DNA of 6,452 nt, from contig CAJPTS010000111.1 in assembly GCA_905373625.1 (NCBI GenBank), positions 1-6,452 of the forward strand, given 5' to 3'. Positions 1-6,452 of this stretch are shown piece after piece. Below the pieces are notes generated by a model. It had not been told where the DNA came from and did not search any database. It saw only the letters and a program-made list of their open reading frames with translations. This DNA is from Bacteroidia bacterium. Its GTDB lineage: Bacteria > Bacteroidota > Bacteroidia > Bacteroidales > CAJPTX01. The translations under genes and the position numbers were made by a program. Positions within the stretch are counted from its first letter, which is position 1, and each line of letters opens with the position of its first letter.

Positions 1-3000
1 CTTTTGTATCGTCACACACCAGATTGCCAGGTTGGTATGTTTGTGAAGCAATGAGCTGTAGCGTCACTGTCCTGTCAGCATTGGTTGGATTAGATAATGG
101 AATACGGACATTACTATAATCATATGTAGGGGGAATCGATCCCCCGATCCCAGGTAAGAGATTCCAGTTAAAGGTATTCGCGTTCTTCGAGTTATTTTTT
201 ACAACCACTTCTCCTGGTGTACAAAATGTAGTCTTATCTACTGCGAAATCCGCCGTAACCTTCGGGCAAGCCATAATGGTCTGTTTAGTAGTCTCTTTGC
301 ATCGCGTTTCAGGATTTTCTATGGTCAGACTCACCTCATAATTCATCACATTGGAAAGTGATATATTGTTGTAGGTGTGAGTATGCGTAGGATTGGCATC
401 GCTACTTGTAGTGCCGTCAGCATAGTCCCAAGTATAACGCAAGACGGGAGCTCCAGTTGAATTATTACTAAATACCACCGAGAAAGGTATACAAGCAATA
501 GACTTATCTACTGTAAAAAGAGGTTTGAGCTTAGGAGCCACTAGAACTTGCGCTGTGGCTGGAGTAGCACTTTTACAAACCTTGCCCGATGCATATTGCT
601 CTTCAACATTAAGCTCAACATTCATAGTGGCATTTGTGTTGGGCAAATTATTAGGGAACGCCCACTGATGCACTCCTACAGTATTTCTAATCTCTTTTTG
701 CTGAACGCCCGAGATGGCATATCCGTAGTCCCACTCAAAATTACGGGTGACACCCGTCCCTATATTGCCGCGAGAACTATTCGTGAACGTTATCATACGT
801 GGTGTTTGGCAGATATCACCGTCTTCTTTGGTGAATATAGCGACAACTTCGGGATGCACTACCAAAGGCAAAACTTGTGTGAGTGTACAAAGCGTTTCTT
901 CTTGCGTAGAGACTATCTTTACTTGGCAAGTGATATCCTCAAACGTTTTATTCTCAAATTGATGATCAACAGGATCCTCGTTGTAGGATACTTGCGTATT
1001 TCCCCCGTCATTGAAATCCCATTTATGACTGACGTTCGCTCCACCTTTTGAGTGTATATCAAAACTTACAGGCGTTTCGCCAGAGCAAAGTTCGTCATTA
1101 AAACCTCCAGGTCTGGGCTTTACGCCAATGGTAACATCTAACTTTGGCGGGACAGTAACAACGTCAACAGGCACAGGACCTACACTGCAAGTTACAGTAG
1201 GACTCCAGACCTTTGAACCAGAGTATTCAATACGATAGGTAATAAAGTCGTGCAGACTCGTATTAGTGAGTACTGCCTGTACGGGCGTTCCGTTTTGCAC
1301 GCCCGTTTTAATAACTTGCGCACCACTGGCTGCACCTATACCGAATGGCGTAAACTTCCATTCGTAGTTTTCAAGACTCGGCGCACTGCTCTGGAATTCT
1401 AATGTGAAAGGCGAACACTTGTCCGTAATTTTGAAGGCGTTTTCAGGTCGAGGTTCTGGATATATGGTGACCTGCTGGGATGCTTCAGCTTTACAGTTTC
1501 TAGCATTAAATGCTTGCAACAATACAGTAGCAGTACGCGGTGCATCGCCCGTATTGGTGTATGTATATTTAATATCAGCTCCACTTTGCAATACAGAGGA
1601 AGTAGCTCCAACCTCAAAAGTCCATTCGTTACGAACTGCATTTTGTGAATTGTTCGTAAAGGTTAACTCTGAGGGAGCACAAATTTCAGTAGCGGGTGCA
1701 ATAGAGGCAATTGACGCAACGACAGGCGGGAGCACATCAAACTTATAAGGCTTGGATGTGGAAGTACAATTGGGCGATGTAGCAACCAGCGTGATGGTCT
1801 TCGTGCCTGGGACATTATAAACATAAATGTTAGATCCTACAGGATCTTCTACCCCACCATCCACGTTCCAAGTTTTGTTATATGTGGAGAGCTTAGTAGC
1901 AGTCTGGTCTATAAATTCAATTTTATAGGGGTTACACTCATCAATTTTCTTTACCGTAAACGCCGCCTTAATACCAGGATGGATGCCATAAGACTTTGAT
2001 ATAGTGTAAGAGCACTTATCACTGTTAATCCCCTTGAGGGCTACGGTATATAGCAAATCGTTATCAGAATCGTTTGTAAAGAGAAAATTATAAGGCGTAC
2101 CCTCACCGTGGTATTCTTGGGTAGAACCATTATTAGTAATGATCCATTCGAAGCGCGATATACCTATCCCCGTCGCCGTTAATGTCCCGTCAATATCGGG
2201 ACAAAGCGTAGAGTTAGGTGCAAAAGTTTGCATCACACCGCTGGGATCAGGATAGGTTAGTGTAAAATCAGGATCGACGCGCGGAAAGAGTTTGAATTCA
2301 ATCTCGTCGGTCTGAGTACAACCATTCCCGTCAGCGATCTCGAGACTGACCTTTGGCATAACCGTACTCGTGGACGAGGGATTAGTTAATGTAACCTCAT
2401 AAAGCCCACCGCCGAGATCAGTCGGAGTAAAGGGAACACCATCTAACTTCCAAACTCGTACGGCAGCAGGTCCAGCCAGCGATTTGTCAGTGATTTTTAC
2501 CTTCCGTTGCCCCGTATTATCATCAGGACATCCTTCGGGATCATCATTCTCGAGTAGAACTTTTACTCTCGCGCCGAGCGTGACATCCTCACGCAACTCA
2601 ATAGGACAGTCATCGCCTTTTGAGTGCAGTATGACCACAACCGTCCAAGTGGCATTGGCATCAGTAGCATTCGAGAATTCAAAATCTTGTTCCCATGTGG
2701 TAACACCAGCTTGAATTTCAAAAGTCCCGACCTGCGGATTAGCCGCCCCCGATCCACCATTTTTATCGACTCGCCACTCTACTGAGCTAGCATTGTCGAT
2801 ATTGGCAAGATTAAGCTTAAACTTATACGGCCAGCAGTCCGTCCCGATAGGGGTTCTAACAAGGTTACCTGCTGTTGGAGGCGGATAAGCGACAATTTCT
2901 GCCCGTTTAACGGCTTCGCAGTCCCCGTTACTAACCTTCATCTCTATATAACGTCTGCGCTTAACCGTTACGGTGAACGGATTCACCTCATAGAAATCTG

Positions 3001-4123
3001 GATTCGTTCCTGTAGGGGAAGCTGGAGGTGTAGGTCCCCATGTAATTATATTCTGTGGAAGCGTCCCAGCCGCAGGTTCTATTAACTTCCACTCGCGCCA
3101 CTTGGCATTGGGGGTTTTATCCTCTAAACGCAAGAGTTGGGGTGTACAATATCCTGCTGGAGTAGGAGGCACGGTTGGGGGAAGTGTAGTACGAATCATG
3201 ACAAAGTCGGGTTTAACCTCGGGCTTAATCATGATGTGTGCATAATCTGGAGGGAAGGCAGTTGTAGAAGCCGTTTGCACGCAAGTACCCGATCTGTCAG
3301 AGACCGTTACAGTGGAATGAAATGGTTGTGCAATAGGCGATGTATTAACCACGGTTGTTGTAGGAGATACCGCACTAGATGATACTGGCGAGAAGACGGG
3401 CGCAGTCCCCATTTCCCAACGATAGATTGTACCCTTGGGTTGTAATGCTTGTTTTTGGTCTCTGTATGTAACGTTTACAGGCGAACAGAGCGAAGTAGGC
3501 GCATATGTAGTAACGACGTCTGGCTTTATCACGCCAGGATAGACCTTAACTCGCAAGAACTTGATACCTGCACATTGACCATTCGTAGCAACTATACGTA
3601 ATTCGTGCTCAACAGGATCACCATTTGTCAAATGGGCAGCAACGTGCGAATAATATCTGAAGTTCAACGGAGCAGTCAACGTGTAATCTTGTGGTGTTGG
3701 TGGCGGAGGCAATGCAAGAGCAGTATTCCCGACTTGCTCATCATATGTAGCTTTTCCGTCCTCTTTTATTCCCCAAGAGAGCGTTGTAGCTCCACTTAAT
3801 TCTTTAATTGTAACCACCTTAGACTGATCTCCGCAGAAGAAACCGTTAAGTCCTGCAACATCAATTATGGGGTTTATTTGTGGCACTACATCAACATCAA
3901 ACTCCTCTTTAATAACCTCAGAGCAAACCCCTCTTCTCTCCACAGTAAAAGTTTGTGGAACAGTGAGATCAGTAATTGTAACTGTTTTCACATTGTTGGG
4001 CGCTTCAAACTTATTGGCTTGCGTCCACGTGTAGTTGAAAAAATCTTCTGAGTCATCTGGAGTATCAGAGGCAGTGAGCTTCAGTTTACCCTTTTTACAA
4101 ATTCTAAGAGTCGGCTTACCTCC
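1..4123 (-). repeat. Array of 14 cysteine-bracketed Ig/PKD-like domains (protein-level repeats)
   Basis: The Cys pairs, by residue of the repeat protein, are 230/288, 318/405, 434/502, 547/623, 651/727, 753/823, 862/925, 951/1007, 1036/1098, 1124/1200, 1234/1300, 1326/1404, 1432/1496 and 1522/1591. The first Cys usually sits in a 'C-x-P-x-x-[VLI]-x-F' context. The core Trp follows, for example YTW (254), NEWTF, YEWKF, HKWDF (1256), FEWDY, YTWDY (1453) and FNWNL. The second Cys closes the domain and is followed by a V-rich strand and a Pro-containing linker. The within-domain Cys spacing (56-87) fits a disulfide between the edge strands of a beta-sandwich. The repeats are clear in protein but strongly diverged in DNA; I see no long exact DNA repeat. 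The array may continue past base 1. Confidence 0.82.
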
Positions 4124-4786
4124 GACGGTGGGTACAGTAGCCCAGATCCCATCTGGTGTAAGATATCTTAGTGGCGGTTTGTGTCCGGGCGGTACAATAT
4201 CTCCCTGTGGTCCATAGGTAAAATTGGCAGGCACGGTAAAAGGAGACGCCAGTGCCGTACCTAAGTGGAATACGTTGGCTTTGTTGCGGATACGATACGC
4301 GACTCCTGGCGTTAGCATATTTGTAACGTCCATGGCGTAAGTGGGGGTAGGAGGCGTCGTAGCTTTATCTTCTGTCCCCTTAAATCTTTCCCATTCGGTT
4401 ATATTGGTGTCATCATATTGTGAGAACTGGTTAAGCGAGTCCTGCAACTTGAATGCAGGATCTGTAACAGGTACAGATTCCCACTTCCCTCCAACGAGTC
4501 GTTCTACAATGAAGGAGTTTGATACGGCGATCCCCGTATTCCAGACCGCCAAACGTATATAAAGGTGCTGTCCTGCGGGGAGCGGATTCGGAAGCGAAAG
4601 CTGCGCAGTCCGCACGCCATTACAATTTCCCCCCGCGGGAGTAGTAGGTAGGTAAGACGGCCATGGCTGCGTAACTGTCTGCGCAACCCCCACAGACCAC
4701 GGAAAGAGTATGGCACAGAGCATCACAACCGTGCTTAGGGCAGTCATTTTTGCCTTAAAACAAGAAAGTAATCTCGTTATTTTCAT
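1..4786 (-). CDS. Giant exported protein with tandem PKD/Ig-like domains, 3' end outside the window
   Basis: A single frame without stops runs from ATG (4786) through base 1: 1595 complete codons, with the end missing. Residues 1-35 form a signal peptide: basic n-region, hydrophobic stretch, cleavage after VGVA. Residues 36 to about 220 form an N-terminal region I cannot assign. It looks beta-rich (LYIRLAVWNTG near 74-84), with a single cysteine, C55. From about 222 onward there are 14 consecutive beta-sandwich domains of 85-116 residues, each with a Cys near its first strand, a core Trp and a Cys near its last strand. Later domains show the PKD core (WDFNDGG at 1256, WDYADGT at 1453 followed by PTHTHTY). 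Pro-rich linkers occur, for example LPPPPTP and LPPTVPPTP. PKD arrays of this kind are usually cell-surface or secreted stalk or adhesin proteins in Bacteroidota, often with a C-terminal type IX sorting domain; that end is not visible here, so export by that route is inference. An in-frame ATG at 4747 (residue 14), preceded by AAGG, is an alternative start giving a 22-residue signal peptide. The gene has its own promoter 207 bp past aroC. Ligand and biological role cannot be read from the sequence. Confidence 0.9.
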   Translation of the reverse strand, partial: MKITRLLSCFKAKMTALSTVVMLCAILFPWSVGVAQTVTQPWPSYLPTTPAGGNCNGVRTAQLSLPNPLPAGQHLYIRLAVWNTGIAVSNSFIVERLVGGKWESVPVTDPAFKLQDSLNQFSQYDDTNITEWERFKGTEDKATTPPTPTYAMDVTNMLTPGVAYRIRNKANVFHLGTALASPFTVPANFTYGPQGDIVPPGHKPPLRYLTPDGIWATVPTVGGKPTLRICKKGKLKLTASDTPDDSEDFFNYTWTQANKFEAPNNVKTVTITDLTVPQTFTVERRGVCSEVIKEEFDVDVVPQINPIIDVAGLNGFFCGDQSKVVTIKELSGATTLSWGIKEDGKATYDEQVGNTALALPPPPTPQDYTLTAPLNFRYYSHVAAHLTNGDPVEHELRIVATNGQCAGIKFLRVKVYPGVIKPDVVTTYAPTSLCSPVNVTYRDQKQALQPKGTIYRWEMGTAPVFSPVSSSAVSPTTTVVNTSPIAQPFHSTVTVSDRSGTCVQTASTTAFPPDYAHIMIKPEVKPDFVMIRTTLPPTVPPTPAGYCTPQLLRLEDKTPNAKWREWKLIEPAAGTLPQNIITWGPTPPASPTGTNPDFYEVNPFTVTVKRRRYIEMKVSNGDCEAVKRAEIVAYPPPTAGNLVRTPIGTDCWPYKFKLNLANIDNASSVEWRVDKNGGSGAANPQVGTFEIQAGVTTWEQDFEFSNATDANATWTVVVILHSKGDDCPIELREDVTLGARVKVLLENDDPEGCPDDNTGQRKVKITDKSLAGPAAVRVWKLDGVPFTPTDLGGGLYEVTLTNPSSTSTVMPKVSLEIADGNGCTQTDEIEFKLFPRVDPDFTLTYPDPSGVMQTFAPNSTLCPDIDGTLTATGIGISRFEWIITNNGSTQEYHGEGTPYNFLFTNDSDNDLLYTVALKGINSDKCSYTISKSYGIHPGIKAAFTVKKIDECNPYKIEFIDQTATKLSTYNKTWNVDGGVEDPVGSNIYVYNVPGTKTITLVATSPNCTSTSKPYKFDVLPPVVASIASIAPATEICAPSELTFTNNSQNAVRNEWTFEVGATSSVLQSGADIKYTYTNTGDAPRTATVLLQAFNARNCKAEASQQVTIYPEPRPENAFKITDKCSPFTLEFQSSAPSLENYEWKFTPFGIGAASGAQVIKTGVQNGTPVQAVLTNTSLHDFITYRIEYSGSKVWSPTVTCSVGPVPVDVVTVPPKLDVTIGVKPRPGGFNDELCSGETPVSFDIHSKGGANVSHKWDFNDGGNTQVSYNEDPVDHQFENKTFEDITCQVKIVSTQEETLCTLTQVLPLVVHPEVVAIFTKEDGDICQTPRMITFTNSSRGNIGTGVTRNFEWDYGYAISGVQQKEIRNTVGVHQWAFPNNLPNTNATMNVELNVEEQYASGKVCKSATPATAQVLVAPKLKPLFTVDKSIACIPFSVVFSNNSTGAPVLRYTWDYADGTTSSDANPTHTHTYNNISLSNVMNYEVSLTIENPETRCKETTKQTIMACPKVTADFAVDKTTFCTPGEVVVKNNSKNANTFNWNLLPGIGGSIPPTYDYSNVRIPLSNPTNADRTVTLQLIASQTYQPGNLVCDDTK
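4682..4786 (-). other. Signal peptide of the repeat protein
   Basis: Residues 1-35 have positive charges at K2, R5, K11 and K13, then a hydrophobic core (ALSTVVMLCAILFPW) and the cleavage motif V-G-V-A before Q36. This fits signal peptidase I and Sec export. There is a Cys at 24, but no lipobox with a Cys at +1 of the cleavage site, so a lipoprotein is unlikely. Starting at the second ATG (residue 14) would remove most of the basic n-region, which slightly favours the first ATG. Confidence 0.8.
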
Positions 4787-4833
4787 AATTACCGCACTTT
4801 TAGAGTCTAGTACAAAACCTCCCCGCTACCGAG

Positions 4834-4870
4834 TTTACGCAAAGCGATGTATTTAAGTTGCAACCGTAAA
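4834..4870 (-). other. Possible hairpin in the leader of the repeat-protein mRNA
   Basis: In the predicted 5' leader, TTTACG (minus strand, 4870-4865) is the reverse complement of CGTAAA (4839-4834). Just inside, GCAA can pair with TTGC, giving an outer 5-bp stem, a 4-nt one-sided bulge and an inner 4-bp stem around a loop of about 15 nt. It ends about 48 nt before the ATG. The stem is short and AT-rich and matches no riboswitch or leader family I know, so it may be chance. Confidence 0.2.
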
Positions 4871-4891
4871 TCTCTTTCCCGCCCGACGTTA

Positions 4892-4922
4892 CAAAAATAG
4901 TACCTTCGGACACTTCTTCAAA
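4892..4922 (-). promoter_or_regulatory. Bacteroidetes-type promoter for the giant repeat protein
   Basis: On the minus strand TTTG (4922-4919) is followed by exactly 19 bp and then TATTTTTG (4899-4892). This matches the Bacteroidetes housekeeping consensus TTTG-N19-TAnnTTTG at every fixed base. It lies between the aroC stop and the repeat-protein ATG on the right strand. Transcription would start near 4884-4888, giving a leader of about 100 nt. A CCAATTGG palindrome (4924-4931) abuts the upstream box. Whether it is an operator is unknown. The call rests on sequence pattern only. Confidence 0.68.
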
Positions 4923-4993
4923 ACCAATTGGCTGCTTTTACACAAAACTCCTACCGCATAGATTAAACAGTTTCTTAAAAGAGACGAATAAAG

Positions 4994-5998
4994 CTATGTG
5001 CATTCAAATGCTAGCCTTTGACTACCATACATTAACTCGAGATCATACAAAACCATGGCGGCGACACTCTCAACAATAACTGGACAACGCAACACGAAAC
5101 AGGGGTCGTGGCGTCCTTTCACGGAAAGCGTTTCTTCTGTCTGCGTGCGCAGATTAAAGGCGCTTTGAGGTTTTGCGATACTAGCAGCTGGACGGAATCC
5201 TACCGTAAATTGTATAGGATTTCCATTGCTCAGCCCGCCTACAATTCCCCCACAATGGTTGGTGCGCGTAGTACCGTCTGTAGCGACAAGCGGATCATTA
5301 AATTCACTTCCACGCATAGCGCATCCTTCGAATCCGTTACCAAATTCTAGTGCACGTACACCTGGAATAGAAAAAAGCGCGTGCGATAGAAGCGATTCGA
5401 GGCTATAAAAAAACGGTTCACCTAGCCCGATGTGTACACCTTCTATGTTACATACCACCGTTCCGCCTAAAGAATCTCCGTCGCGTATAGCGTCCTGTAA
5501 AATAGCCTCCCAATCTTTCCTGCCGCCAATCGTGTCTACTTTTGCTTCAATACTAATCCCCTTTTTAAGTAAAAGAGTACGTGCCAACGTACCAGCCAGC
5601 ACAAGCGCCACCGTTAATCGCCCCGAAAACATTCCCCCCCCTCTCGGGTCAGAATGGGAAAAGTATTTGGAGCGGACTACAAAATCAGCATGTCCTGGAC
5701 GCGGTATATCCATAAATTGTTCGTAGTCCTGCGGATGCGTGTCATTGTTCGTAACAAAAATGGAAAGCGGCGCACCTGTTGTGCATCCTTTGTAGACTCC
5801 TGTGAGGAATTGCAGTTGGTCAGTTTCCTTCCTTGGTGTTGTACCCTTTTCTGCGGCACGTCTGCGAGCGAGCGGCGTAGCAAAATCAACAGAGTCTAAC
5901 GCAATACCTGGTGGCAATCCCTCCAATGTAAGCAGTATACCCAGTCCATGCGACTCGCCACTTAAGGTAAGCCGAAAAATATTGCCCAATGTATTCAT
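4994..5998 (-). CDS. aroC: Chorismate synthase
   Basis: AroC converts 5-enolpyruvylshikimate-3-phosphate (EPSP) to chorismate, the branch point for Phe, Tyr, Trp, folate and menaquinone. It needs reduced FMN and acts in the cytoplasm. The 334-residue frame runs from ATG (5998) to TAG (4996-4994). It holds all the family landmarks in order: GESHG with catalytic His17; the Arg cluster ARRR (44-47) and TPRKETD (54-60); RPGHADF with the second catalytic His103; RGGGMFSGR (119-127), which in the family contributes to FMN and substrate binding; GCAMRGSEFND (225-235); TNHCGGIVGG (246-255); and RHDPC (296-300) near the C-terminus. Family members are typically 350-390 residues. The shortfall is mostly in a compact central segment (about 150-180). 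The GGMFSGRLT form resembles clostridial AroC (HFSGRLT) more than the RSSARET form I recall from Bacteroides and E. coli. The start is supported by the usual 'MNTxGNxFRL' opening and an adjacent upstream in-frame TAG. No Shine-Dalgarno is seen, as is usual in this phylum. No other shikimate gene is in the window. Confidence 0.95.
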   Translation of the reverse strand: MNTLGNIFRLTLSGESHGLGILLTLEGLPPGIALDSVDFATPLARRRAAEKGTTPRKETDQLQFLTGVYKGCTTGAPLSIFVTNNDTHPQDYEQFMDIPRPGHADFVVRSKYFSHSDPRGGGMFSGRLTVALVLAGTLARTLLLKKGISIEAKVDTIGGRKDWEAILQDAIRDGDSLGGTVVCNIEGVHIGLGEPFFYSLESLLSHALFSIPGVRALEFGNGFEGCAMRGSEFNDPLVATDGTTRTNHCGGIVGGLSNGNPIQFTVGFRPAASIAKPQSAFNLRTQTEETLSVKGRHDPCFVLRCPVIVESVAAMVLYDLELMYGSQRLAFECT

Positions 5999-6042
5999 CT
6001 ATTAATAAACTTGTTTTATGTACAGATTATTGCCTTTTGAAT

Positions 6043-6078
6043 GGAAATTTCAAAATAAACTGGAAGAGGGAAATTTCC
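6043..6078. repeat. Paired palindromic elements GGAAATTTC(C/A) between tmk and aroC
   Basis: GGAAATTTCA lies at 6043-6052 and the perfect 10-bp palindrome GGAAATTTCC at 6069-6078, 26 bp apart centre to centre. Each copy is itself (nearly) palindromic, so the pair is at once a direct repeat and an inverted repeat. As RNA it could form a 9-bp stem (6043-6051 with 6070-6078) around an 18-nt loop. It lies 45-80 bp upstream of the aroC start. Two sites spaced about 2.5 helical turns apart would suit a dimeric regulator. A transcript-end hairpin for tmk is the alternative, but the stem is AT-rich and no T-run follows it. The function is inferred only from the pattern. Confidence 0.4.
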
Positions 6079-6119
6079 GTTTTACGACGAATTTTATGTA
6101 AAAAAGCACAGGGTAGACT

Positions 6120-6452
6120 TTACAGGAGTGTGGTAAGACGTTCCAACACACGCTGGAATATAACCTCGGGAGGAAGCATACTGCCCGTTTTATCTCTACA
6201 ATCTATAGTATGATAATTAGCAAGATAATTGCCCAACGCCCGATAAACGTTCTGCACCTCCTGCTGGTATTCGAGCTTAGCTTCGTGTATATCTTGTTTC
6301 CCCGCAGTATACGAACGACTGGAAGCAGTGCTTACTTTCCGTTGTTCGTTAATACGCATGGAAAAGTTTAGTGGAGCATCAAAGAAAAGGGTTAAATCGG
6401 GTTCAATATTTTGGAAATCTTGGAGGTCTACGCGCAGCAACCAGTGTATAAG
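6120..6452 (-). CDS. tmk: Thymidylate kinase (dTMP kinase), C-terminal half, 5' end outside the window
   Basis: The enzyme phosphorylates dTMP to dTDP with ATP in the cytoplasm, on the way to dTTP for DNA synthesis. Only the last 110 codons are visible. The frame is open to the right edge and ends at TAA (6122-6120). The catalytic P-loop and DR motif would lie upstream, outside the window. Visible landmarks are the core strand EPDLTLFFDAP (fragment residues 17-27), the stretch GKQDIHEAKLEYQQEV (51-66), IDCRDKTGSMLPPE (83-96) and a closing amphipathic helix. The KQDIHE and 'IDC...G.MLPPE' segments match what I recall of Bacteroidales Tmk, and replace the Arg-rich LID seen in other lineages. 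The family is usually 200-230 residues, so roughly half is present. A TTG at 6440 is in frame but is internal, not a start, because the frame and homology continue upstream of it. aroC follows 121 bp downstream on the same strand. The family assignment is from memory of motifs, not from a search. Confidence 0.88.
   Translation of the reverse strand, partial: LIHWLLRVDLQDFQNIEPDLTLFFDAPLNFSMRINEQRKVSTASSRSYTAGKQDIHEAKLEYQQEVQNVYRALGNYLANYHTIDCRDKTGSMLPPEVIFQRVLERLTTLL

Noticed and set aside
548..1051. Plus-strand open frame of 167 codons
   Set aside because: It lies wholly antisense to the repeat protein. It has no recognisable domain and no promoter, and the minus-strand frame has clear protein-level repeats.
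1404..1748. Plus-strand open frame of 114 codons
   Set aside because: It is antisense to PKD units of the repeat protein, with low-complexity composition and no domain. It is a shadow frame.
4504..4716. Minus-strand frame of 70 codons in another phase near the start of the repeat protein
   Set aside because: It overlaps the signal-peptide-bearing coding frame out of phase and shows no domain.
1..4786. Nucleotide-level tandem repeat or CRISPR array in the repeat-protein gene
   Set aside because: The periodicity is in the protein only. Spacing varies from 85 to 116 codons, and no exact DNA repeats recur at regular intervals.
4924..4993. Rho-independent terminator after aroC
   Set aside because: The gap has T-rich stretches and a CCAATTGG palindrome, but no stem long or GC-rich enough followed by a T-run.
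5430..5726. Plus-strand open frame of 98 codons inside aroC
   Set aside because: It is antisense to strongly conserved AroC motifs. Its openness follows from the codon pattern of aroC.
6053..6065. Possible aroC promoter -7 box (TTATTTTG on the minus strand)
   Set aside because: The second base departs from TAnnTTTG, and there is no TTTG at the required 19-bp spacing upstream.
6092..6125. TGTAAA/TTTACA inverted repeat overlapping the tmk stop as a terminator
   Set aside because: It has only six AT-rich pairs around a large loop, with no GC stem and no clean T-run after it.

Overview
The window reads as a piece of a Bacteroidota chromosome, most likely order Bacteroidales. Three things point there. 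The thymidylate kinase fragment carries the KQDIHE-containing C-terminal half that I recall from Bacteroidales Tmk proteins. A near-ideal Bacteroidetes-type promoter (TTTG-N19-TAnnTTTG) lies in front of the largest gene. That gene encodes a very large exported protein built from PKD/Ig-like repeats, a type common in this phylum. A Porphyromonas-like genus is possible, but the sequence alone does not settle it.

All three genes are on the minus strand, so in the direction of transcription the order is tmk, aroC, then the giant repeat protein. Positions 6452-6120 hold the C-terminal 110 codons of tmk (dTMP kinase), whose start lies off the right edge. A 121-bp gap follows, containing two copies of a GGAAATTTC(C/A) palindromic element. 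Positions 5998-4994 hold a complete aroC (chorismate synthase, 334 residues). A 207-bp gap follows with the predicted promoter and a leader of about 100 nt.

From 4786 to the left edge there is one uninterrupted reading frame of 1595 codons, about three quarters of the window. It encodes a signal peptide, an N-terminal region of about 165-190 residues that I cannot assign, and then 14 tandem Ig/PKD-like domains. Each domain is bracketed by a cysteine pair and has a core tryptophan. The protein continues past base 1, so its C-terminus, where a type IX secretion sorting domain would be expected, is not visible.

tmk (dTTP supply) and aroC (last common step of aromatic synthesis) are housekeeping genes with no evident functional link to the surface protein. 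The promoter suggests the surface protein is transcribed on its own. I saw no tRNA, rRNA, CRISPR array, insertion sequence or phage gene. The most notable content is the long cysteine-bracketed domain array.
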